NCBI RefSeq assembly: GCF_000718985.1
Contig: NZ_JODL01000013.1
Coordinates: 1 to 64,000, forward strand
From: Streptomyces megasporus
GTDB lineage: Bacteria; Actinomycetota; Actinomycetes; Streptomycetales; Streptomycetaceae
Reading direction: 5' to 3'
DNA length: 64,000 bases
The stretch's first letter is position 1. Every line of letters begins with the position of its first letter. Shown in pieces: positions 1 to 7,153 of the stretch. The notes beneath the pieces are model-generated. The model saw only the letters and a program-made list of their open reading frames with translations, had not been told where the DNA came from and made no database searches. The position numbers and the translations under genes are program-made.

Positions 1-151
1 GTTCGTCTCGACCGCCGGGTCCGGCGCCTGCCTGGCCGTCCTCGCCGACGCCGAGGCGGACGCGGCCGTGCTCGGCTACGAGATGGCGATGCTCGTCAAG
101 AGCGTCCGTCCGTACCTGGCCACCCCGGCGCGTCAACCGGCGGGGCACTGA
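1..151 (+). CDS. Roadblock/LC7 domain protein, C-terminal fragment (conservon CvnB-like)
   Basis: The reading frame is open from base 2 and gives 49 residues before TGA at 149-151; the start lies outside the window. The segment ending in GYEMAMLVKSVRPYLATPAR is the usual C-terminus of actinobacterial roadblock/LC7 proteins, which act on the small GTPase of conservon (cvn) operons. The next genes are DUF742 and a GTPase in the standard conservon order, which supports the call. Only the tail is visible, so domain completeness cannot be judged. Confidence 0.8.
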   Translation, partial: FVSTAGSGACLAVLADAEADAAVLGYEMAMLVKSVRPYLATPARQPAGH

Positions 152-155
152 GGAC

Positions 156-530
156 ATGCCGGAGCCCGAGGAGGCGCTGTGGATGGACGACGCGGCCGGA
201 CGTCTGGTCCGGCCGTACACCGTCAGCAACGGGCGGACACGCCCGACGGCCGAGTTCGACCTGCTGACGATGGTGATGGCCACCGACGTCGAGCCGCAGA
301 CCTATCTGGGGCCGGATCACGCCCAGGTGCTGAGCCTGTGCGGCGGACCGATGACCGTCGCCGAGATCGCCGCCCATGTGCGGCTGCCCGCGGTGGTCAC
401 CAAGGTGTTGCTCTCCGACCTGGTCGACTGCGGCGCGGTGACCACCCGGGCGCCCCTGCAGATGGGGGCGGACCCGACCGACCGAGAACTGCTGGAGGCG
501 GTGCTGCATGGACTCCGTAAACGACTCTGA
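156..530 (+). CDS. DUF742 family protein (conservon CvnC-like)
   Basis: A 124-residue protein starting four bases after the preceding stop. It has the DUF742 hallmark VRPYTVSNGRTRP at residues 18-30 and a winged-helix-like segment at about 65-98. DUF742 proteins are the third component of conservons, membrane-associated complexes of a sensor kinase, roadblock protein, DUF742 protein and GTPase that resemble eukaryotic G-protein systems. The gene overlaps the GTPase gene by 23 bases, so the two are probably translationally coupled. The molecular role of DUF742 itself is unknown. Confidence 0.9.
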   Translation: MPEPEEALWMDDAAGRLVRPYTVSNGRTRPTAEFDLLTMVMATDVEPQTYLGPDHAQVLSLCGGPMTVAEIAAHVRLPAVVTKVLLSDLVDCGAVTTRAPLQMGADPTDRELLEAVLHGLRKRL

Positions 531-1098
531 TCCGTTTCCGACCGCCCTGAAGATCCTGGTCGCGGGCGGGTTCGGCGTCGGCAAGACGACCTTCGTGGGC
601 GCCGTCAGCGAGATCGAGCCGCTCAGCACGGAGGAACTGCTCACCCAGGTCAGCGCCGCCACGGACAGTCTGGAGGGGGTGGAGGACAAGCGGACCACCA
701 CCGTCGCGATGGACTTCGGGCGGATCACCCTCAGCGCCGAGCACGTGCTGTACCTGTTCGGCACACCGGGCCAGGAACGGTTCTGGTTCATGTGGGACGA
801 GCTGTCCAACGGCGCGCTCGGCGCCGTGGTGCTCGCCGACACCCGGCGTCTGGACCAGTGCTTCGCCGCCGTGGATTATTTCGAGCGGCGTGGACTGGGC
901 TTCGTCGTCGCGGTCAACGAGTTCGACGGCGCCCACCGCTACCACCCCGACGAGATCCGAGCGGCCATCGACCTCAAGCCCGAGGTGCCGGTGGTGATGT
1001 GCGACGCGCGGCACGCCAGCTCCGGAACACAGGTTCTCGTCACCCTTGTCCAGCATTTGATCGAATCGAGGAGCGGCCATGTCCCAGACGTCGTATGA
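508..1098 (+). CDS. Conservon small GTP-binding protein (CvnD-like)
   Basis: A 196-residue GTPase with a P-loop GGFGVGKTT at residues 20-28, a switch/G3-like segment around LFGTPGQERF and an NEFDG base-recognition-like segment. Its length and motifs fit the ATP/GTP-binding proteins of Streptomyces conservons. It starts inside the DUF742 gene and ends inside the GAF gene, so the three form one tightly coupled unit. The expected role is a nucleotide switch regulated by the roadblock partner; the downstream process cannot be told from sequence. Confidence 0.93.
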   Translation: MDSVNDSDPFPTALKILVAGGFGVGKTTFVGAVSEIEPLSTEELLTQVSAATDSLEGVEDKRTTTVAMDFGRITLSAEHVLYLFGTPGQERFWFMWDELSNGALGAVVLADTRRLDQCFAAVDYFERRGLGFVVAVNEFDGAHRYHPDEIRAAIDLKPEVPVVMCDARHASSGTQVLVTLVQHLIESRSGHVPDVV

Positions 1099-1657
1099 CC
1101 CCACCAGCCACCTGCTGCTCACCCCCGAGGACCACGAGGCGCCGGCGCGGGTCACGAGGTTGCGCGAGTTGGGCATCGGGGAGGCCCCGGTTCCGGAGTT
1201 CGACGAGTTCGCGCGCAGACTGGCGCAGATCACGGGCGCGCCCTACGCGATGGTCAACTTCATCGACGAGGACCGGCAGTACTTCGCCGGCCTGTACGCG
1301 CCGGGGTCCGACCGGACGGTGGAGCTGGGCCCCGTGCAGCCGGCCCCCGAGGTCGGTCGGGTGATGGCGCGCGACCACGGCTACTGCCCGCACGTCATAG
1401 TCCGGCGCAAGGCCCTGGTGTTGGAGGACGTCTGCGACTACCCGCGCTTCGCCGGGAACCCGGTCGTGGACGAGATCGGCATCCGCTCCTACCTGGGCGC
1501 GCCGCTGATCGACCGCACCGGCATGGCGATCGGAACGGTGTGCGTGGTGGACCAGGAGCCGCGCCCGTGGGGTCGCCAGGGGCTGGAGACCATCAAGGGG
1601 ATGGCCGCCGAACTGGTGGATCAGATCCACCGGATGGAACAGCGGCAGGGTGCCTGA
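1079..1657 (+). CDS. GAF domain-containing protein
   Basis: A 192-residue protein made almost entirely of one GAF domain (about residues 35-185), without an added output domain. It overlaps the GTPase gene by 20 bases, so it is part of the same transcript. GAF domains bind small ligands, haem or chromophores; here it may be the sensory or effector arm of the conservon. Some conservons end with a cytochrome P450, so a GAF protein in this place is a variant. The gene ends just before a strong terminator. Confidence 0.85.
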   Translation: MSQTSYDPTSHLLLTPEDHEAPARVTRLRELGIGEAPVPEFDEFARRLAQITGAPYAMVNFIDEDRQYFAGLYAPGSDRTVELGPVQPAPEVGRVMARDHGYCPHVIVRRKALVLEDVCDYPRFAGNPVVDEIGIRSYLGAPLIDRTGMAIGTVCVVDQEPRPWGRQGLETIKGMAAELVDQIHRMEQRQGA

Positions 1658-1659
1658 GA

Positions 1660-1699
1660 CACCCGTTCCGTGAGCGCCCGGGCGCTCACGGAACGGGTG
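1660..1699. terminator. Bidirectional terminator, perfect 20-bp inverted repeat
   Basis: Arms 1660-1679 and 1680-1699 are exact reverse complements. The repeat starts 3 bases after the GAF stop and lies between convergent genes. It has no U-tract, which is normal for streptomycete terminators. Confidence 0.85.
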
Positions 1700-1737
1700 C
1701 GTCCCACCGGGCCGGGCGGGGCGCCGGTGGGAGCGGG

Positions 1738-2949
1738 TCACAGAGCGGGCTCGGGGTACAGCTCCTCCAGCCGCACCAGGTCCGAGAGCCGCTCGGACCA
1801 CTCGCCCTTCGCCGTGCCCAGCGCCACCTCGCCCAGCCGCAGCCGCTGGATGTCCGACGTCCCGGCGGGGGCGAAGATGTGGTGGGCGTCGCGCAGATAG
1901 CGCTCGACGGGATTGTCGGTGAACAGGCCGGTGGCGGCGTGGATCTCCATGGCCTCGCGCGCCGAGTCCAGGGCGTACTCGACGTTCACCAGCTTGGCGT
2001 TCATCAGCTCCGCGTCGCAGGAGACACCGCGGTCCAGCAGGTGCACCGCGTGGTAGGCGGCCAGTCGCGCGGTCATCAGCCGGGACTGCATCTGGCCCAG
2101 TTTCAGCTTGATGGAGCCGAGTTCGCCCAGGGGCGCGCCGTACCGCTCCCGCTCGGTGCAGAACCGGGCCGTCCTCTCCATGACGGCCTGGTGGATGCCG
2201 AGCGACACGGCGGTGAGGTTGGGGCGTCCGTACAGGACGCTGGAGGAGTAGGCGACGGCCAGGCCGTCCCCCTCCTCGCCGAGCCGGTTGGCCGCGGGAA
2301 CGCGGCAGTTGTCGAAGATCAGTTCGCCGAAGCTGAATCCGTGCAGTCCCATGGCCGGCTTCTGGGGGGCGAGGGAGAAGCCGGGGCGGTCGGACTCCAC
2401 CAGGAAGGCGGTCAGGCCCTTGGAGCCGGGGCCGGTGCGGACCACGACCCCGTGCACGTCGCCGACGTGGCTGTTGCCGACGAAGACCTTGCGGCCGTTG
2501 AGGACGTAGTCGTCGCCGTCGCGGACGGCGGTGCTGGTCATGCCGAGGACGTGCCCGCCGGACTCGGGTTCGGTGACGGCGATCGTGGGCAGGCAGTCGC
2601 CCGCGGCGATGGCGGGCAGCCAGTGCTTCTTCTGCTCCTCGTCACCGAAGTGGAGGATCTTGGCGACGCCGAGCTGGGACGCCTGGACCATGGCGCCCAT
2701 GGCGCCGCTCACCCGGGCGAGCTCCTCGATGATGATGGTCTTGGCCAGGTGGCCCGCGCCCATGCCGCCGTACGCGGTCGGTATGGTCGCCCCGATCCAG
2801 CCCTGGCGGGCTATCAGCCGGGACAGTTCGTGGGAGACGGTGCGGGACGCCTCCATGTCGGGTACCCGCGGCTCAACCTCACGTTCGGCGAACTCCCTTA
2901 CCCGACGGCGCAGCTCCCTGTGCCGCTGGTCAGCGAAATAACGATCCAT
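1738..2949 (-). CDS. Acyl-CoA dehydrogenase family protein
   Basis: A 403-residue protein with the ACAD architecture: N-terminal helical domain, beta domain with the FAD-contacting segment IAVTEPESGG, and a C-terminal helical bundle containing RERYGAPLGELGSIK. Family members oxidise acyl-CoA thioesters using FAD and pass electrons to ETF. The motif that usually holds the catalytic glutamate (EGT) reads PAGT here, and the alternative isovaleryl-type glutamate position also appears to be glycine. The enzyme may therefore use another base or catalyse a different reaction. It is monocistronic and converges on the conservon. Confidence 0.88.
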   Translation of the reverse strand: MDRYFADQRHRELRRRVREFAEREVEPRVPDMEASRTVSHELSRLIARQGWIGATIPTAYGGMGAGHLAKTIIIEELARVSGAMGAMVQASQLGVAKILHFGDEEQKKHWLPAIAAGDCLPTIAVTEPESGGHVLGMTSTAVRDGDDYVLNGRKVFVGNSHVGDVHGVVVRTGPGSKGLTAFLVESDRPGFSLAPQKPAMGLHGFSFGELIFDNCRVPAANRLGEEGDGLAVAYSSSVLYGRPNLTAVSLGIHQAVMERTARFCTERERYGAPLGELGSIKLKLGQMQSRLMTARLAAYHAVHLLDRGVSCDAELMNAKLVNVEYALDSAREAMEIHAATGLFTDNPVERYLRDAHHIFAPAGTSDIQRLRLGEVALGTAKGEWSERLSDLVRLEELYPEPAL

Positions 2950-3382
2950 GACGAGCCCTCTTCTGCTGTTACGCCCCCGCCTGGCGGCCGGGTGGTGTCG
3001 GAGCGCCGGTGGTGGACCCGCCGCGACGTGATCACCGCCGACGTTGTCTCCAACATGTCGGTCATAACAAGATCACCCCCAAGGGTGTGGCGGCAAGTGC
3101 CGCCCACGCCTTCTTCGGCCAGGGAGGAGCCCCTGTGGGGTGGGGAGTTGAGTTGAACATGATTGGAGTCGAGCCGATGTCCCGGGAGCACTACCCAGTG
3201 GCATAGCCCGATTACACGTACGCTCGGTGTTGCCGACATCACACTCGGGGGCGCGTCGGACCTCCTGCGCCAAGTCAGATTCCGTGGTAGGGGCGGGAGT
3301 TGTCGATGTGTCGAATGATGTTCAACGGGGCCGGTGGTGGGGAAGGGACGTGTCCGCACACCCACGAGGAGGGACGAGAGAC
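2950..3382. other. 433-bp divergent intergenic region
   Basis: This lies between the ACAD gene (minus) and the hydrolase gene (plus) and should hold both promoters. A small inverted repeat GTTG-TCTC-CAAC lies at 3043-3054. A short frame with a GGAG ahead of ATG 3178 ends at 3206, but nothing shows that it is expressed. The longer frames crossing the region have no recognisable domain and look like chance frames in high-GC DNA. Confidence 0.5.
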
Positions 3383-4303
3383 GTGACCCCGCGAGCCGAC
3401 ACCACCGAGGCGCCCGACGGAGTGCCCGTCGCCACCTACACCTGGTTCCCGCCGGACGCGCCGCCCCGCGCGCTGGTGCGGATCGCCCACGGCGCGGCCG
3501 AACACGCCCGCCGCTACGACAGGTTCGCCCGCTTCCTGGCCGACCACGGCTACGCGGTCGTCGCCTCCGACCACCGCGGTCACGGCGCCACCGCCGAACA
3601 CACCGGCGGATACGGCGTGGTGGGGGAGAGCGGGTGGCGGGCCGTGGTCGAGGACCTGAAGGCGGTCGGCGACCGGCTCCGCGCGGAGATGCCCGGCGTG
3701 CCCCACGTCCTCCTCGGACACAGCATGGGCTCCCAACTCGCCCGGGACTACGCCCAGGAGTACGGCGGCGAGCTGGCCGGACTGGTGCTCTCGGGAACCT
3801 TCCGCTCGCTGCCCGGCGCGGAGACGCGGACCTCGGTGGAACGGCTGGAGGAGGAGATCGCCCGCGGCGGTCGCGACGCCCTCTCCGACTTCGTGCCCGA
3901 CCTCTTCGCCTCCTTCAACGACCCCTACGAGCACCGCACCGGCTTCGAGTGGCTCTCCCGCGACGAGGCGGAGGTCGACCGCTATGTCGCCGACGAGGCG
4001 TGCGGCTTCCCGTTCAGCGCGGGCCTGTCGCTGGACTGGGTGCTCGGGGTGCGCAAGATCAACGACCCGCGGCAGCTCGACCGCGTCCCGCGCGACCTGC
4101 CGGTGCACGTCGCGGTGGGCGACCGGGACCCCTGCCACCAGGGGATGACGCTGGTCTACGAACTCCTGGAGGACTTCCGCTATCTGGGGCTGCGGGAGGT
4201 GTCCTGGCGGGCGTACGAGGGGGCCCGGCACGAGATCCTGAACGAGACCAACCGCGACGAGGTCCAGGCCGACCTGCTGGCCTGGCTCGACCGGCACGTG
4301 TGA
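3383..4303 (+). CDS. Alpha/beta hydrolase, lysophospholipase / monoacylglycerol lipase type
   Basis: A 306-residue serine hydrolase. It shows the HGAAEHARRY segment near the oxyanion region, the nucleophile elbow GHSMGS, a late acid in VGDRDP and the catalytic histidine in GARHEIL, as in bacterial monoglyceride lipases and PldB-like enzymes. No signal peptide is seen, so it is probably cytosolic. GTG 3383 is chosen because GGAGGG lies nine bases upstream; the frame stays open further 5' and GTG 3350 is a less likely alternative. The exact lipid substrate is not predictable. Confidence 0.85.
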   Translation: MTPRADTTEAPDGVPVATYTWFPPDAPPRALVRIAHGAAEHARRYDRFARFLADHGYAVVASDHRGHGATAEHTGGYGVVGESGWRAVVEDLKAVGDRLRAEMPGVPHVLLGHSMGSQLARDYAQEYGGELAGLVLSGTFRSLPGAETRTSVERLEEEIARGGRDALSDFVPDLFASFNDPYEHRTGFEWLSRDEAEVDRYVADEACGFPFSAGLSLDWVLGVRKINDPRQLDRVPRDLPVHVAVGDRDPCHQGMTLVYELLEDFRYLGLREVSWRAYEGARHEILNETNRDEVQADLLAWLDRHV

Positions 4304-4305
4304 GG

Positions 4306-4341
4306 CCGCCCGGCCGTCCGGTGCGTCGGACGGCCGGGCGG
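4306..4341. terminator. Bidirectional terminator
   Basis: A perfect 15-bp stem (4306-4320 with 4327-4341) and a 6-base GTGCGT loop lie between the convergent hydrolase and transketolase genes. Confidence 0.8.
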
Positions 4342-4357
4342 ACCCGGACGGCTCCGG

Positions 4358-5275
4358 TCAGCCGGCGGCGCGGGCGGTGAAGGCCGTGATCCGCTCCCGC
4401 AGCGAGCGTGGGTCCAGCCCGTGGGCCGCCACGTGCTCCTCGATCGTGCCGTAACGGCGCAGCTCGGCCCGCGCGGTGCCCAGCCCGAGCACCCGGTGCG
4501 GGACGTCGACGAGGGCGTTCGCGACCGCGGCCGTGGAGGTGCCCGCCAGATACGGCTCGACGAGGACGACCTCGGCCGCGGGCGCGCCGGCCACGGCCGC
4601 CCGCAGGGCCGGGGTGTCGAGGGGACGGACGGTGGCGGCGTACAGCACGGTCGCGTCCAGCCCCTCGACGGCGGCGAGGGCGCTGTCCAGCAGCGGACCG
4701 ACCGCCACCACCACGGGTGCCCCGGGCCGGCCGCGCCGGACGGTGAGGAAACCCTCGCCGGTGACCGGTCGGGGCCGGGCGTTGGTCTGCTCCGACAGCC
4801 GGACGTACACCCTCTCGTCCCCGGCCGCGTACGCGTGCCGCAGCAGGGTCTCGGCCTCGTCGGGGTGGCCGGGCACGTGCACGGTCCAGCCGTCCAGGGT
4901 GTCCAGCAGCGCCACGTCGCCCGGGGCCATGTGGGTGAAGCCGCTCGCGGGCTTGTCGTAGGAACCCCCGGCGCTCACCAGCACCCCGCCCACCCCCTGG
5001 TGACCGAAGTCCAGCTTCACCTGCTCGAAGGGGCGTTCGACCAGGAAGGAGGCGAAGGTGTGCAGCACCGGGCGGAGCCCGGCCAGGGCCAGCCCGCCGC
5101 CGACCCCGACCAGCAGTTGCTCCCGGATGCCGACGTTGATCACCCGATCCGGATGACGCTCGGCGGCCCGGTGGAAGCCGTCCTCACCGATGTCGGCGAG
5201 GACGACCGCCAGACGCGGGTCCTCGTCCAGCAGGCGGGAGGTGACGGCGGAGAAGCGCTCGCGCATGGTGTCCAC
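4358..5275 (-). CDS. Transketolase, C-terminal subunit
   Basis: A 305-residue protein carrying the pyrimidine-binding and C-terminal domains of split transketolases. The segment NVGIREQ (E52) is the conserved thiamine-diphosphate activating glutamate region, and DIGEDGFHRAAERHPDR precedes it. With the upstream subunit it should form a complete ThDP enzyme that transfers two-carbon ketol units between sugar phosphates; a DXS-like or other ketol donor role is also possible. The gap to the upstream subunit is 50 bases, so both are co-transcribed. Promoter evidence places the pair under SoxR. Confidence 0.88.
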   Translation of the reverse strand: MDTMRERFSAVTSRLLDEDPRLAVVLADIGEDGFHRAAERHPDRVINVGIREQLLVGVGGGLALAGLRPVLHTFASFLVERPFEQVKLDFGHQGVGGVLVSAGGSYDKPASGFTHMAPGDVALLDTLDGWTVHVPGHPDEAETLLRHAYAAGDERVYVRLSEQTNARPRPVTGEGFLTVRRGRPGAPVVVAVGPLLDSALAAVEGLDATVLYAATVRPLDTPALRAAVAGAPAAEVVLVEPYLAGTSTAAVANALVDVPHRVLGLGTARAELRRYGTIEEHVAAHGLDPRSLRERITAFTARAAG

Positions 5276-5325
5276 GGCGAAGGGGTCCTTTCGGTGAGAC
5301 CGGGTGGGGAGAGGCCGGGTGGGAG

Positions 5326-6057
5326 TCAGGCGTGCTTGGGCTCGACGTGGGCGACCACCGCGTGCGGACGTCCGGGGTGCGGTCGGGTGAAGGCGGCGTA
5401 CAGCGCCTCGTGGTCACGGCCGTCCACGGCCGTCACCGACCAGCCCGCGGCCGTGAACCGGGCGACGATGCCGCCGGGCAGGGCGTGGGAGGCCGAGGAG
5501 TTGTCGATCACCAGGGTGTGCAGCCGGTCGAGTCCGATCGCCCCGGCGAACGCGATCGCCTCGTGGTTGCTGCCCTCGTCCAACTCGGCGTCCCCGACCA
5601 GCACCCACACCCGCGGATCGGTCAGTCCGCGGGCGCGCAGTCCGAGCGCGGTCCCCACGGCCAGCGGGAGTCCGTGCCCGAGCGAGCCGCTGCCGATCTC
5701 CACCCCGGGGACCAGCGTCCGATCCGGGTGGTGGCCCAGCGGGGAGTGGTGGGAGCCGAAGCCCGGCAGCAGGTCGACGGAGAGGAAGCCCTTGGCGGCG
5801 AGCACGGCGTAGTACGCCATGGGTCCGTGCCCCTTGGAGAGCAGGAAGCGGTCCCGGCCGGGATCGTCGAGGCGGGCGGGGGAGACGCGCAGCACCCGGT
5901 CGTAGAGGACCCACAGGGCGTCCAGAGTGGAGGTGGCGGCCGGGCCGTGCTTCTCGTCGCCGGTCATCAGGGACATCAGGGCGGGGAGGTCGGCGTACCC
6001 GTACGCGCGGTCCGGGGCGGTGGAGAGCGGTTCGGCGATCGGTGTCGTCGGTGTCAT
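5326..6057 (-). CDS. Transketolase, N-terminal (ThDP-binding) subunit
   Basis: A 243-residue protein with SKGHGPMAYYA near residue 74 and the ThDP/Mg motif GDAELDEGSN at 155-164, the diagnostic parts of a split transketolase N-half. It is the first gene of the operon. ATG 6057 lies only 7 bases after the proposed -10 of a SoxR-controlled promoter, so the message is probably leaderless or nearly so. A transketolase would feed pentose/triose interconversion and NADPH supply, which fits a redox-stress role, though that is inference. Confidence 0.88.
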   Translation of the reverse strand: MTPTTPIAEPLSTAPDRAYGYADLPALMSLMTGDEKHGPAATSTLDALWVLYDRVLRVSPARLDDPGRDRFLLSKGHGPMAYYAVLAAKGFLSVDLLPGFGSHHSPLGHHPDRTLVPGVEIGSGSLGHGLPLAVGTALGLRARGLTDPRVWVLVGDAELDEGSNHEAIAFAGAIGLDRLHTLVIDNSSASHALPGGIVARFTAAGWSVTAVDGRDHEALYAAFTRPHPGRPHAVVAHVEPKHA

Positions 6058-6064
6058 GGACAGA

Positions 6065-6095
6065 AGGCTGCAATCTCAAGTCGGCTTGAGGTCAA
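6065..6095 (-). promoter_or_regulatory. SoxR box and promoter of the transketolase operon
   Basis: The 18-bp element at 6074-6091 has perfect half-sites CTCAAG and CTTGAG separated by TCGG, matching the SoxR operator. On the minus strand a -35 TTGACC (6095-6090) is separated by 19 bases, the long MerR-family spacing, from CAGCCT (6070-6065). The transketolase ATG begins 7 bases later. The same element could also autoregulate soxR, whose ATG lies 23 bases away and is preceded by TATGCT (6102-6107). Confidence 0.8.
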
Positions 6096-6113
6096 GCCCG
6101 CTATGCTCGCGCC

Positions 6114-6581
6114 ATGACGAACCGAGACGGACGACTCGCCATCGGTGAACTGGCCGCCCGCTCCGGTGTCGCTCCCTCCGCCCTGCGCTACTACGAGGAG
6201 GTCGGGCTGATCCACTCGGAGCGGACCTCGGGGAACCAGCGTCGCTACCCTCGCGCCACGCTGCGTCGGGTCGCCTTCGTACGGGCCGCCCAGCGGGTCG
6301 GCCTGTCCCTGGAGGAGGTCCGCGCCGCGCTGGACCGACTGCCCGCGGACCGGGCCCCCAACGCCACGGAGTGGAACGCCGTGGCACGCACCTGGCAGCG
6401 GAGGATCGACGACCGGATCGCCGAGTTGGAGCGGCTCAAGGAGCGGCTGACCGGCTGCATCGGCTGCGGCTGTCTCAGCCTGCGCAAGTGCGGCCTGTAC
6501 AACCCGCACGACATCGCCGGGCGGAGCGGCCCCGGCGCCCGCTATCTGGAGGAGGACGAGCCGGAACCCGCAAAGGCGTGA
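6114..6581 (+). CDS. soxR: Redox-sensitive transcriptional activator SoxR
   Basis: A 155-residue MerR-family regulator: N-terminal winged helix with IGELAARSGVAPSALRYYEE, a dimerisation helix at about 80-113, then CIGCGCLSLRKC with cysteines 115, 118, 120 and 126. This is the exact C-x2-C-x-C-x5-C pattern that holds the SoxR [2Fe-2S] cluster. In streptomycetes SoxR responds mainly to redox-active metabolites such as phenazines and quinones. It is divergent from the transketolase operon across a SoxR box, and a second box lies at 12363-12380. Confidence 0.96.
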   Translation: MTNRDGRLAIGELAARSGVAPSALRYYEEVGLIHSERTSGNQRRYPRATLRRVAFVRAAQRVGLSLEEVRAALDRLPADRAPNATEWNAVARTWQRRIDDRIAELERLKERLTGCIGCGCLSLRKCGLYNPHDIAGRSGPGARYLEEDEPEPAKA

Positions 6582-6590
6582 CGCGATCAC

Positions 6591-6623
6591 CGCGCGCGGC
6601 CGGGTTTCCCCCGGCCGCGCGCG
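6591..6623 (+). terminator. Terminator after soxR
   Basis: A perfect 14-bp GC stem (6591-6604 with 6610-6623) with a TTTCC loop starts 10 bases after the soxR stop. A weak sigma-B-like promoter reading overlaps its 3' arm. Confidence 0.75.
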
Positions 6624-6628
6624 GGCAC
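6604..6628 (+). promoter_or_regulatory. Weak sigma-B-type promoter candidate for the DUF3140 gene
   Basis: GTTT, then 15 bases, then GGGCAC. The spacing equals that of five exact GTTT-N15-GGGTAC promoters elsewhere in the window, with one -10 mismatch. It lies about 34 bases before the gene but overlaps the terminator stem, so it may be chance. Confidence 0.3.
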
Positions 6629-6661
6629 TCGCCGGACCCGAGAACCGGGAGGTGCGACACG

Positions 6662-7006
6662 ATGGCCGACATGTCCGGAGTGGAGCTGGAAGCGCTGTGG
6701 GACGACTTCCACGGCGTGGTGAACATGAGCTCGAACGAGCTGGGTGCCTGGCTCAGGACGAGCGAGTCCGGGGAGCGCGGCGAGGAGCTGCCGGACCGGG
6801 CCGGCTCGGAGACGGGACAGCGGGTGCTCGCGATCCTGCGGAAGCGGCGCACCGACCTCACCGACGAGGACCTCGCGGTGATGCGCGAGGTGGTGGACAC
6901 CGTCAACGCCGAACGCGAGCGGGTGCGCGTCGCGGACGCCGTGCGGGACCCCGAGTGGCGGCACCGGATGATGTCGCTGGGGCACGACCCCGTCAAGACG
7001 ACCTGA
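6662..7006 (+). CDS. DUF3140 domain-containing protein
   Basis: A 114-residue acidic soluble protein with LEALWDDFHGVVNMSSNELG at the N-terminus and a C-terminal EWRHRMMSLGHDP, the pattern I associate with DUF3140 proteins of actinobacteria. It has no membrane segment or catalytic motif. The start is fixed by GGGAGG eight bases before ATG 6662. It stands alone between soxR and a convergent c-di-GMP gene. The function is unknown; the promoter hint suggests stress-related expression. Confidence 0.8.
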   Translation: MADMSGVELEALWDDFHGVVNMSSNELGAWLRTSESGERGEELPDRAGSETGQRVLAILRKRRTDLTDEDLAVMREVVDTVNAERERVRVADAVRDPEWRHRMMSLGHDPVKTT

Positions 7007-7153
7007 CATCCACGGCCCTCCCTGTCGTTCCGCTCCCCTTCCGTCCCGCCTCTCCCCGGCCCTGCCCCGCCTCTCTCCGTCCCGGTCACCGGGTTCCCGG
7101 TCCCGCTCGGGCCGTCCCGGTCGGCGCCGGCCGGCAGTGGTCACTGTCCGGGT

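Noticed and set aside
1540..3156. Long plus-strand open frame of about 538 codons opposite the acyl-CoA dehydrogenase gene
   Set aside because: It is an antisense shadow of the well-supported ACAD gene, Gly/Arg/His-rich with no domain; such frames are common in high-GC DNA.
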